This document shows, piece by piece, positions 34,306 to 45,106 of a DNA stretch of 64,000 nucleotides. The first letter of the stretch is position 1, and each line of letters opens with the position of its first letter. Source of the DNA: Tethya wilhelma (Eukaryota > Porifera > Demospongiae > Tethyida > Tethyidae). The stretch is taken from contig CAXIPT010000002.1 in NCBI GenBank assembly GCA_964030475.1, positions 2,163,191 through 2,227,190 of the forward strand. Direction: 5' to 3'. Position numbers and translations under genes: made by a program. Under the pieces are notes generated by a model that was given only the letters and a program-made list of their open reading frames with translations, did no database searches and was not told where the DNA came from.

Positions 34306-37300
34306 CTAACTCCTGCAGACTAAGGTACATGGTACATTGTCTTTGGGTTGCAATGTAGCCCTCTGGGCAGGAATAAGCTCATAGTCAACAGGGAGTGAGA
34401 TATCAAAGATCTGGATGAGCCTTGCTAGAGCCATCTTGGTCTCCATCTGGAAAATGAATTACAAAAATAATATACATAATATGCAGTTACTATACATATA
34501 CTATAATATTATTATTAATAATATTATACTCTACATTGGTGTGTACAGTTGAACAAAAATAAAATTAAACTGCATGCACATGTACACTCTCAACAAAGTG
34601 TGCTATACTACCACATTATTATATTATAAAGTATCCCCAAAATAAACCACAGACTTTGTTTTTTAAGACACTAAAATTATTCTAACAATCACGGTACTAT
34701 ATAGTCCTATTGATAGATAATTTATAAGTTTCAAGTGTAAACATCATAACAATTCAGCTATCGTATTGTTACCATTATTTTACTTACCAATGCAAACTGC
34801 CTCCCAATACATGAGCGATGTCCTAGACCAAATGGAAAGTATACAAAAGTACTTGGCCTATAGAATCAATAACAAGATAGTTGCATGAGAGTGCCATTTA
34901 TTATAGGTATATAGGTAGATGTAAATACTGGGCATGTACACATAAGATAGTGTACTTTTTGTTCTCTGGGTCCCAACGGCTAGGGATGAAGGTATCCGGG
35001 TCATCAAAATATTCATGCATACGGCAAAGGCAAGCAGTTGGTAACTGAAAAAGTGAATCATGTCAAGCAATGAAAACATTTATGTCATTAAAAACTGTTA
35101 ATATTATGGACTAAAATTAATAGTATTGTAGATCTTACTCTAATTTGAGTGCCACCAGGAATGTGGTGTTCTCCCAAAGTTATTCCTCCACTTTGAGCAC
35201 ACTTGCTTACGGCAACAACAGGTGGATACATTCGAAGGGTCTCTAATAACACCTTTAACAAAAAGTAGCAATATTTTATTAAAATGTACATGCAGTGTAT
35301 ACGTATACGCCAGTGCTCTCATAAATGTTAGTATGTACTGTATATATCAAGAAGTGCATTACTCAATCAGAATTCAGGTAAAAGCATTCATACCATAATA
35401 CCTACCATCATTAGAAGCTGGAAATATTCAAAGTCATATGACTGTGAATATTTTCAGCTTGTATAATGATGGTATTCTGACTGTTTGCTCCACAGGACAT
35501 AAAAGAAAAATATTGACAAATTTAGATTTGATGATTTGCTTGTGTGCAGAGCTAGTACATGCATATACATCTGCCAAAATAATATTATTGCATAGCTGAT
35601 TTAATTTTGACGATTTAGACTTTGACTGTCAAACCGTCAAATTACAATCCATGCACTTCAATATTTCCCGCTATACAATAGTGCATGCATATTTTATTAC
35701 TTGTTCCGTGTATTGAAGATTCTCAAGATCTTTGGTATCAACTCTGACACGATTGCCCAATACTTCAGTAACTTCTGTTTTCAACCTTTCAGTTCATGAG
35801 TCAAAATTATAGTTTCAATGTAAAATATTAATTTTAAGATAAAAGTCATACATTTAATTTGATTTAACCTTTCTAACACATATGGATGTTGGTGGACCAA
35901 TACTATTGCAAACGCAAGTAGATTAGAGGTTGTTTCTTGACCTACAATTAAATAAATCAGTTTTTGGGAGATTTAGTAAACATCAACTGTTGAATAAAAA
36001 AATAAACAGCTATATTATATCTTACCAGCAATGTAGTATGCAGCGAAATCATCAACTAAATCTTCAATCACCACACTTTCTTCAGAAGCTATTAAAAATC
36101 ATATAATATCCGAGAATAAATTACTGAAGAAGGGCACTTAGTTGCACAGTAAACTGGATGTCACTGTGACCATAAATACTGAAAATTTCTACAGCAATAA
36201 TTATACTTATTTTGGCTGCCTAAACTGATAGAGCCAATAATTATGGTCGAGTGCATGGCTCTTACTAAATGTACGTATCATAGTTTATGGCAATGTGACT
36301 ATAATAATATCAGTATGAGTCAGAATTTGGACACTCACTTGCCAGCTGTAGGATGTGTGTTAAAATGTCATTTGGTAGCTGTTCTCCATTTTCAATGCTC
36401 TTGATCCTCCTCTTGATGCAGTCCCTGCCAATCATCCTGATGGCACGTACGGCCTCTCTGTAGCTCTCTGCTTCAAACGGATGAAGATACTGCCTCATGT
36501 GTGTGTTATTGTGTGTACATGTATACGTGTTTGTACATATGTGTACGTGTGTGTATAGTATTTATATATACATGTGTGTGTATATACGTGTGTGAAGTAT
36601 ATAATAGCAGTACACGATTACGGATGAAAATAAAATTTAATATGGAACTTGTACAAAACATGATCCATATAACAGCTATAAATCTGTGTTACTTAAAAAT
36701 GATTATAATGTATGCATTACTACATTATCATGAATATTATAGCTACAGAGTTAACTTACTCGATAAAGGAAAGATGAATAGATCCCAACTTGTGCTCCTT
36801 TAAAAGCTAGGTAAACCAAGTTATTAATACTCCCATCACCCTTGGAATATTTCAGACCAAGCTTTGCAGCATTCCATCGTTCACCAAAATCTTCACCAAA
36901 TGCAACCTGCGTGAAATAGTGTTGTATGTCTCTGTAACACATGTGGATAAATAGTGAAACTTAATTACACCATAATTTTAACCAGGCAAGGTGAGTCTGT
37001 GCATACAGTGTGAAAAAATTATTGCAATATTGCTCACAATGTGAAAATTCGCCCATGCATTCATAATAGAATTATTACGATCAACTAAAATCAACTGACT
37101 TTGCTAATAACATCCATTGTCAATGCAACAAGGTGTGTTTTCATGGGTACCAAGGTCTTTCCATCAGCATGTGGTTTCAGCTTGTCTAGAAACTGGTCTA
37201 CGCTTTTGTTGAAAGGGGTGGTTAGTGTCTTCAAATAGCTGTACGCAGATCGTCAAACTTTACAATCAACACACATAATGTAATGAATCTAGACTGGTTA

Positions 37301-38966
37301 AAATTAACCTTTTTTTAAATGCAGGATCATGGACTTGTCGTCTTGGTTTCCAGCTTTCATAATCAAGGACAGAGAGTATACTATTACCAAGAAACCTATG
37401 AGTACATGTATACAATATAGTGTACGTAATGATAACTATTCAAAGTTAATAGATCATGTTATTGTATTGCACTAGTATAAAATTTAACTAGTAACTAATA
37501 TTATATATATATATATATATAACAGGATCCAGATAAGATCCGGAAAATTTTTTTTCCGGATTCTGAAATTTCGAAGAGTTTTGAAAGCTTAGATCTAAGC
37601 CACTTGATTAGGCCTAAGCAGGTCCATGCTTAGACCTAAGCTTCATAGCTTAGACCTAATCATTGAAGCTTAGGTCTAAGCTTAGAAGGCTTAGGCCTAA
37701 GCTTAGACCTAAGCATTGAAGCTTAGATCTAAGCTTAGAAAGCTTAGGCCTAATCATTGAAGCTTAGGTCTAAGCTTGGACCTGCTTAGGCCTAATCAAG
37801 TGGCTTAGATCTAAGCTTTTAAAACTCTTCGAAATTTCAGAATCCGGAAAAAAAAAATTCCGGATCTTATCTGGATCCTGTTATATATTTTAGAGTAATT
37901 ATAAGGATAAAATTAATGCCATATTGATACCTTCAATATAGCAAGCATGCTTGCAATTAAGCATCTACTCATTATTGTCACTATAGTTTTTGTGTGTATA
38001 AACGTTTGATACTTTTATTCAACTGTACACCCATGCATTAATGTAATTATAGATACCTTTCTCCAAACATCTTACTGAAAAACTTCACGAGTGTATCTGG
38101 TTTGCTATTTCTAGACTCTGTTACCACTCCCTGAAATCATGGAAAATCAAAATGAATATGAATGATAATTATTGTGCAATTGCAATACTTTAACAACAAA
38201 CATCATTATCTATAGATAAGAACATATCCCAACAGTGTGCTCATAATTGGAAATTTTTAATTTTAACTGCAGGAGCTGGTAAGCTCTGTGTGCATGTATT
38301 ACAATACCTTAATGTGTTCTGGATCCATTACATTAATGGTTGCCCTGGTGAAAAAGAAGATGACATAAGTTGAACTCCCAGTATCTTCGTACCTGGATTT
38401 GAAATCAAAAGAAAGTGAAATAATCATTGTAGAAATTATTAAATTTTAATAATAATAGTATTTAGATATACGTACCATTTTTGTAACATTATTGGTAGAG
38501 GGAGTTCATCATTTCCAAGTTCCTTCCTCATACGAACGATGTCGGCAACATGACCTAAATAGAAACTGCATGTGTGTATATATACGTATTGTAAAATACA
38601 AGCAGGTAATGATCAGTCATTATAAACTTAAAAATTATTTTTACTCTTGCATTTATTTACAATCGTGCCTTACTGCCAAGCAGGCTAGCAACTTGTTAAC
38701 ACCCATTTGTAGTATAGGAAGTTGACATAATACCATAATAATTATATAGTATCTATAGCTATAGTTGATCAGTTAAAGTCTTTCTCAGTACTTGAACAAA
38801 CTTCAGTTGTGTTTGCTAACCTGCATAGCTTCGGAGATGGGATGTGCGAGTATTTCCAGTGAACGTAGTATGTGTAAACGGTTAAAGCTAGAAATGCTAC
38901 TGTTGCCAGGAGCAGGAATCCTCCAACAATCTCGAGCACTGGAAGAGCTTGGTCAAAGCTGACCAT
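34306..38966 (-). CDS. CYP46-like cytochrome P450, 15 exons
   Basis: Exons in coding order: 38966-38821, 38565-38476, 38392-38308, 38130-38057, 37395-37309, 37238-37100, 36906-36760, 36489-36339, 36088-36026, 35941-35869, 35785-35701, 35252-35139, 35044-34956, 34857-34788, 34446-34306. All junctions are GT-AG and keep frame, giving 517 aa, the usual P450 size. An N-terminal membrane anchor (VGGFLLLATVAFLALTVYTY) is followed by the IPSPK hinge. Then come the I-helix AGQETT (normally AGxxTT), ETLRMYPP (ExxR) and the heme loop FPFGLGHRSCIG with its cysteine. Residue pattern, including FYLGHVADI and the GRDCIKRR region, points to the CYP46A (cholesterol 24-hydroxylase) clan; the substrate is not proven. 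Expected on the ER membrane as a monooxygenase. One intron carries a 362-bp palindrome. Confidence 0.9.
35404..35473. repeat. Imperfect hairpin in a P450 intron
   Basis: ACCATCATTAGAAGCTGGAA pairs with the reverse complement of TTTTCAGCTTGTATAATGAT followed by GGT; the centre is near TCATATGA. About 70 bp in total, in the intron between exons 11 and 12. Confidence 0.75.
37501..37520. repeat. TA microsatellite
   Basis: About ten TA units immediately before the 362-bp palindrome. Confidence 0.9.
37521..37882. repeat. 362-bp palindromic element in a P450 intron
   Basis: The ends AACAGGATCCAGATAAGATC and its reverse complement frame a nearly symmetrical element. The outer arms of roughly 105 bp are almost perfect inverted copies (differences mainly in the A/T run next to CCGGA). 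The core is a series of short inverted and direct units of the form AAGCTTAGGTCTAAGC and GCTTAGGCCTAAGC. It sits in the intron between exons 4 and 5 of the P450 gene (37396-38056), flanked by ATAT on both sides. Confidence 0.9.
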
Positions 38967-39080
38967 GACGAATCCCCACAACAAGGTTTGCTGCAGTCAA
39001 GCTTCTCAAACAAATCAAAATACCTAAATAGTTTCGTTAACGAGCCAATAACGACCACAGTATACGGTGGAGACTAATTG

Positions 39081-40522
39081 TGACCTGTCAAGGGAAAACG
39101 TGCCGGTTAGGAAATTATTGTTTTTGGAGTAAAATGCGGTTTAAGTTTAATTCGCGTTTTTGCGCGAAAATTTTTTCTTGCATGGCTGTGCTGCGCTATA
39201 TCTCAGCATGCTCCATGCAAAATTTGAGCTGCTTCTGTTGCAGAGATATAGACAGCAATTTCAGCCTCGTTTCATTTTTACTTAGTTGCTAACACGGAGG
39301 ACAGTTGCTAATCCTATGCTGTGCAACAAACCGTAGCGAATATTTATGAGCAAGGCAGCTGCCACTAAAAACTAGTGAATTTTTATTTGGTGTTTTCTTT
39401 GACCTAAAAGCTGACTAATCTCAAAATTTTGCTACAGTACATAGACAGAAAGGCAAGCCAAAGCTTTGTACACGCTTGTCTCTTTCATACAGACAGTAGC
39501 TTTCTACTCGTGGATGCCTCTCCTTGTACGGCGATCGCGTATAGGTTATTTTGAGGCTAAGCTTGATTAGTTCTTGGAACTTACTGTACCTAGAATCTAT
39601 CTCATTACTGACAAGCGCTTACCTCCTTGAGTCGATTAGCTGTCTCCTGGGTCTTCTTTCCTAGCTACTTGCTTCTCACTAAATAATTTTAGCCCCCGCG
39701 TGGCTGGCTGTGGTAATATTCAGCATGTAGAGCTATATACTGTACATGATCTAATTATGATACGGAGAGTATACGGACCGCCCGTAGTTTACCTAGCAAC
39801 AACTTTACAACCGTTTTTCTAGGAAGCCACGAGTGGAGAGGCAGGCTGCTTTCAAGAGATGTATCTAGAAAACTACTTAATTGAGCTAGGCGCATCAAAT
39901 TTTGATATGCGCTTCCTGGGAAGGCCTAGATATAGGGTGTCCAACGTCAAATTTCAAGAGTAGCAAATTGAAGTCATTGCTAGTTATTTGTGTAGACCTA
40001 CTTATAGGCCAACTAAAAAATATATATGGTTTGATGTAATAATGCATTGTTTTCCTTCACGAGGCGTTTCAATAAACACAAGTTCGCAAAATAATGGTCA
40101 CGTGACCAGATATAGTACGCGCGCGTATGTATATACGTACACCGCGTGTTATTGCCGCATTTGTCACAAGCAGTAAGAATCTTGCAAACACTCATAAAAA
40201 GATAACATAGTCCTAGAACATTGCTTACAGCCAGGCTTCACTAAATTTGCTATTGTAGTGGACCTAGTATGGCATTTTGGTCACGTGACCATTGATTTGC
40301 GAATTTGTGTTTTTAGTGAAATGCCTCGCAAAAGAAAACAATGCGTGATTGCATCAAACCAGATATATTTTTCAGTTGACCTATACACAGATAACTAGCA
40401 ATGACTTCAATTTGCTACTCTTGAAATTTGACGTTGGACACCCTACTAGATATACGTGGAATAACTAACTCAAAATTCGCAGACTTTCCTAACGGCACGT
40501 TTTCCGGGCCCTTGACAGGTCA
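39081..40522. mobile_element. 1.44-kb inverted-repeat element upstream of the P450
   Basis: Ends TGACCTGTCAAGGG and CCCTTGACAGGTCA are exact inverted copies; similarity extends about 40 bp inward (AAAACGTGCCGGTTAGGAAA versus the reverse of TTTCCTAACGGCACGTTTTC). Inside lies a second foldback: left arm 39926-40107 and right arm 40279-40452, about 80% similar, each ending at a GGTCACGTGACC palindrome. No transposase frame is seen. It starts 115 bp upstream of the P450 ATG, so the P450 promoter lies next to or inside it. Confidence 0.8.
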
Positions 40523-40810
40523 CCATTAATGACGACTGCCCCTCATTAGCCCTCAAGCAATGCACTAAACGATAGCATTATGCGTACGAATATATTAGCT
40601 GAACAATAAAGTTGTGTATAAAATTATTTTTGATAGTTTACCAAATAAACAAAAACATTTGAATGCTTGTCTGATGGACCAAACCATACCCCCCCACGCA
40701 ACATACTTGAGGATAGTATAATATATTATTCATGATTGCAATGGCAGCTAGCCCATAATCATAGCAAGTCTTGTGTGGTGCAGAAAATTTGCTTTACTGT
40801 GAATATTAGG

Positions 40811-40826
40811 TGCGTGTGTGTGTGTG

Positions 40827-40868
<42 letters not shown>
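40811..40868. repeat. TG microsatellite
   Basis: Nearly pure (TG)n run with one ATAT interruption. Open frames through it are artefacts. Confidence 0.95.
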
Positions 40869-40870
<2 letters not shown>

Positions 40871-41219
40871 CATGCTGTCAGCCCCACCCACTTTTGAAGT
40901 TCTGTCGGTCAGTCAATCTCTTAGTCGATACTTACCAAATAGCTCAAAAGCCACTTACATCTGGTATATTATGCTAAAATTAATGATATCCATCTTTGTG
41001 GCGCAGTATGGTATCACAGAACTCAACTGCAGTGAGTTAAAATTTCTTGGCCTTGAGGACGAATCAAGTCTATACTAGTAAAGCAGCCTACTCAACCTGA
41101 AGGAGGTGCTCTTGTACTTTCGTATAGTGACACAAGAAGAGGTATTAAAATCAGCTTTCTATGCATATATGATCTCAAAAAAAGTGTCATAATGCCTGAT
41201 GTGCCATCACTTCAATGTG

Positions 41220-41850
41220 TAGTCTGGACTCTCTGGAGTATCCAGACCCTTTACACGCGCGCTAAAACTACGCGCGGGAAAAAGGGTCTGGCACGGACCC
41301 TAGACCTTTCGTGTCGCCCAGGCCAGAATTCTGGCCTAGTATCACTCTGTACTTACTTACTGTACTGTACTTACGTCACGTAAAAGTTAAATTCTTGTGG
41401 TTTTGAGCGTTCGCGAGTTTTTGAAAGAGCAGCTTTCTATGGACAAGAATTTTAACAAACGGCTGGTTGAAACGAGATGAAGCTCTCCTGTGTTTTGTAC
41501 GATTGTTGGAGATCAGCGTGGTTAAAAAGATTCAGTCTTTTTTCAAATTTAGGCTGAGTAAGCGCGTGGTAAGCCACTAGGGAAGGCGCTACTCTGCTAG
41601 ATTTACGTAGTCTAGTAATTTTAAAGCCTAGAATAGCTGAGTTTTGCCTCGCTAGCTATGTATTGAGCTTCGTTTTTTGTGCTAGGACAAAGAGAGCAAT
41701 ATCTTACTAATATGCGCGAGTATATTTAAATTGCGTCCACGTGGGAAATTCGCGAAGGAGGAGCCTGGGAACGAGGCTAGGTCCGTACCAGACCCTTTTT
41801 CCCGCGCGTAGTTTTAGCGCGCGTGCAAAGGGTCTGGATACTCCAGACTA
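41220..41850. mobile_element. 631-bp inverted-repeat element with 9-bp target duplication
   Basis: Terminal inverted repeats of about 75 bp (left: TAGTCTGGACTCTCTGGAGT, CGCGCGCTAAAACTACGCGC; right: the reverse complement with a 5-base indel). The 9-bp direct repeat TTCAATGTG flanks it at 41211-41219 and 41851-41859. There is no coding capacity. A 9-bp duplication with long terminal repeats is typical of Mutator-like MITEs; hAT elements usually give 8 bp. Confidence 0.9.
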
Positions 41851-41851
41851 T

Positions 41852-41852
<1 letters not shown>

Positions 41853-41897
<45 letters not shown>

Positions 41898-42083
41898 ACG
41901 GTGTGTGTGTGTGTGTGTGTGTATGTGTGTGTGTGCGTGGATGTGTGTGCATGTGTGCTTGCGTGTACCTGTGTGTGTCTGTGCGTGTGCGTGTGTGTGC
42001 ATGTGTGTGTGTGCGTGTGTGTGTGTGTGCATGTGTGTGTGTGTGTGTGTGTGTGTGTTATGTGTTATTTTTTGTGTGTATGA
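41853..42083. repeat. TG-rich microsatellite array
   Basis: (TG)n with GCGTG variants running into the second assembly gap. The predicted Cys/Val-rich peptides through it are artefacts. Confidence 0.95.
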
Positions 42084-42152
42084 NNNNNNNNNNNNNNNNN
42101 NNNNNNNNNNNNNNNNNNNNNNNNNNNNNNNNNNNNNNNNNNNNNNNNNNNN
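42084..42152. other. Assembly gap (69 N)
   Basis: Run of N at the end of the TG array, most likely unresolved repeat length. Confidence 1.
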
Positions 42153-42762
42153 CCCCCTCTCCCCACACACGCACACACACGTGCAGTGACGAGTGCGTAA
42201 ACTTCTAATATTAGGAATGGGGAGATAGCTTTGTGTGTGAAGTAGCCCATATAAAAATCAGTATGCTGTAGCATTGAAACTATACAAATTCTATCTCTCC
42301 ATAGCAATGTCATTCAAGTGATTTCCTCATACCAGGGTCTCTCTCAGTTTCTGAGTTTATTGGATCTTCTAGTAATCAATGTTTCATATCCACCTTCAAA
42401 TAATATGGGGTATTGCTGTCAGTGAAAATGTGGAGTTTTGGTTGACAGTCAGCTGAAAAAAGAAATTGTGTAAAAATTTTAAATTGTCTATACCATCCAA
42501 CCACTCCAAGTATATAGATCAGTTCACCTTGTTGTTGAAAAAAAAAAATAGAAAGATTGAGTCTGATCGAGAGCTGAGACAAAACAAATTGGAATGGTCC
42601 GAATTGAGCTGGAAGAGTTTTATGTACGGGCTACGTTTGTAAGTATAATATTTGTTCCTGATATAATACCCGATACTTCCATTACTCAATCATTCATATT
42701 CCTATTTTCCAATCATTCATATACACTCCTGTTAACCAATAAATGTTAATTGTTCATGAACA
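42153..42762. other. Intergenic, no gene seen
   Basis: Contains a possible short exon ending in a good donor (ATTGAGCTGGAAGAGTTTTA through GTAAGTATAA, about 42596-42650), but no partner exon joins in frame. Nothing else is recognised. Confidence 0.35.
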
Positions 42763-43112
42763 TTTTATCCTCATTCCAATTTTCATCACCAATCATTATT
42801 CTCCCAATTAATCTTCAATTACATTCCTCGTTTTTAGAATGGATCTTGAGTTCATGGCAGATGTTGCGAAAAACATTGATGACCTGAAACTATATACTAC
42901 TCTCAACTGCCTAGTCATGCAGCACTGGATGAGGTGATATCATCATTAAATTTTGGTGTATGTTTTGTGAAGAATCTTAACAGAAAGTATCTATTAATCT
43001 TTCAAGTATTATAAACAGTTAATCTATTTTTAGCCATCGTTCTAATGTTAAATTGATCTGCAAAAAAACTGCTGGTTTTGTGTTACTATTGTCCCCCCTT
43101 TCCACACACACA

Positions 43113-43144
<32 letters not shown>

Positions 43145-43344
43145 TGTGTACACACACACACACACATGTACACACACACACACACACACACACACATGCA
43201 CACACTCAGGTGTGCTGAGTTGTCAGTTGGGTCTGTTTGACTTGTAAAGGGGATGTTAGAGAGAGGTGAAAGATCTACTTAGCTGGATTTCAACTTAGCT
43301 TCATCCAAAGAATGGCACAACTGAAGGAGATAAAGAATTGAAGA
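42763..43344 (+). repeat. Diverged tandem duplication, copy 1
   Basis: About 580 bp repeated at 43352-43897, offset about 590. It includes an exon-like block (TTTTTAG acceptor, ATGGATCTTGAGTTCATGGC, then GTGATAT) that is open for 32 codons here, and a long CA microsatellite at about 43103-43206. Confidence 0.8.
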
Positions 43345-43351
43345 CCATTCA

Positions 43352-43897
43352 TTTATCCTCATTCTAATTTTCATCCCCAATCATTATTCTCCTAATCTTC
43401 AATCATTTATACTCCAATTCCTTGTTTTTAGAATGGATCTGGAGTTCATGGCAGATGTTGCAATTGACATTGATGGCCTGAAAATATATACACTACTCTC
43501 AACTGCCTAGTCATGCAGCACTGGATGAGGTGATGTCATCATTTGATTATAATGTTTGTGAACAATCTTAACAGAAAGTATCTATTAATGTTTCAAGTAT
43601 TATAAACAATCTATTTTTAGCCATCATTCTAAATGTTTTCTTCCATTTTTAAATTGATCTGCAAAAGAGGTGGCTGGTTTTGTGTTACTATAGTAACTAT
43701 TGTCCCTACCTTTCCACACACACACATGCACATGACATTGTACATACACATGCACACACTCAGGTATGCTGAGTTGTCGGTTGGGTCTGTTTGACTTGTA
43801 AAGCTAGGGGATATTGGAGAGAGGTGAAAGATCTACTTAGCTGGATTTCAACTTAGCTTGATCCAAAGAAGGGCCAGCTGAAGGAGATAAAGAATTG
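43352..43897 (+). repeat. Diverged tandem duplication, copy 2
   Basis: Copy of 42763-43344 with many substitutions. The exon-like block (ATGGATCTGGAGTTCATGGC) carries an extra base near TATACACTACTC that breaks the frame of copy 1. The CA tract is much shorter than in copy 1. Confidence 0.8.
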
Positions 43898-45106
43898 AAG
43901 AGCACATCGAATCTGAAAGTATACATTACTCAGTTTGAGTTTATGATCATTGAGTTACCACTGAGTTTAGTTGGCAATTAAGATATATACATGATTTTGT
44001 ACTTGACTTATATTTGAATTTGTGTTTGAGTTATACATGACTGTTTGTGTTAAAGTTGAGCTCTATGTTTAAAATTCTTTTGTACTCTTTCATCCTCTTT
44101 CTTTTTTCTCTTTGAAGGTGTTTTAGAGGCTCTAGAGACTATGAGACACTCTCTATTGGAAGTGAAGGATCTATATCTGACATCCCGAGAGCTGCATAAA
44201 GTAAGTTAATGGCTTACCAAGTTTGGTTTGCATACAATGTTACTGTGAAAGTTCCGTGAGTACCAATGGCATGTACTATGTTATCAAGTTACTAAATCGC
44301 CAATACAATGGCAAGCCTAAGATTCTATATTTGACAATAGCATACATGAAGCTAGCATGTCAAAGTTTTTAAAAACCCATGCCCACTAATTAATGTGACC
44401 CAGTTCCAAAAGCATTGCCTGTCATGCCCATTATTTTGGTTCAAAGTTTGTCATTAGTTGTGATTTCTCTCCGAGGTAAGGATCCATACATCCAGGCCTT
44501 GAACCTACCTGACCTTAAAACACTAGAAAACTTTGAACCTACTTGCAAACTAGCTTTAGTGGATGTGAGTCATCTCACCATAATTACCCCCTAGCTTCCT
44601 CTACTAGATCTGCCTTGCCACATCTAGAAATGGTTACATTTATTTATTGATGTGCATGAACCTCAGGCTTGATCAGTATAGGCTGGAGAGTCCATCTTCT
44701 GAGCTAGACTAATTTGATTTAGAATAATTTGACTCCAACCTTGCTTATTGTGAAGGAATTGTGATGTTCAGAATCTATAATGATTTTATGAAGATATTGT
44801 CCAATTGATTAATTTTAAGACACAGCAAATCAATCCAGTGTTAAATGTTATAACAGTTACTATCTATAGAATCACAATTTAGTCATTATTTTATTTATTT
44901 TATTTTATTTATTTTATTTTATTTTATATTATTATTGTGTACACAGAAACAACTTATAGGTACTGCTGTATACAGAATAGAACTCAACCAACTAGCTTAC
45001 GTGCACTCATCAATCTGTATCAAACCATAATCACAAATATCGTTCCACGCAATGTAACTATGACTATTATTAATAATGAAGTTATATACACAAATTTCCA
45101 TAGTTA
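43898..45106. other. Intergenic with one orphan exon-like segment
   Basis: At 44119-44200 a plus-strand segment has a good acceptor (TTTTCTCTTTGAAG) and donor (GTAAGTTA) and is open in one frame (VLEALETMRHSLLEVKDLYL). Its end phase does not match the first exon of the giant gene, so it is not joined to it. A TTTTA-rich tract lies at 44890-44930. Nothing else is seen. Confidence 0.4.

Noticed and set aside
37601..37800. CRISPR-like array (repeated AAGCTTAGGTCTAAGC units)
   Set aside because: The units lack unique spacers and are arranged as an overall palindrome inside a eukaryotic intron.
41741..42208. Cys/Val- and Thr/His-rich open frames on both strands
   Set aside because: They run through the TG microsatellite and the run of N; the peptides are translations of a dinucleotide repeat.
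44119..44200. Exon-like segment as the first coding exon of the giant gene
   Set aside because: It ends in phase 0 in its only open frame, whereas the exon at 48944 needs one leftover base. An opposite-strand gene also lies between them.
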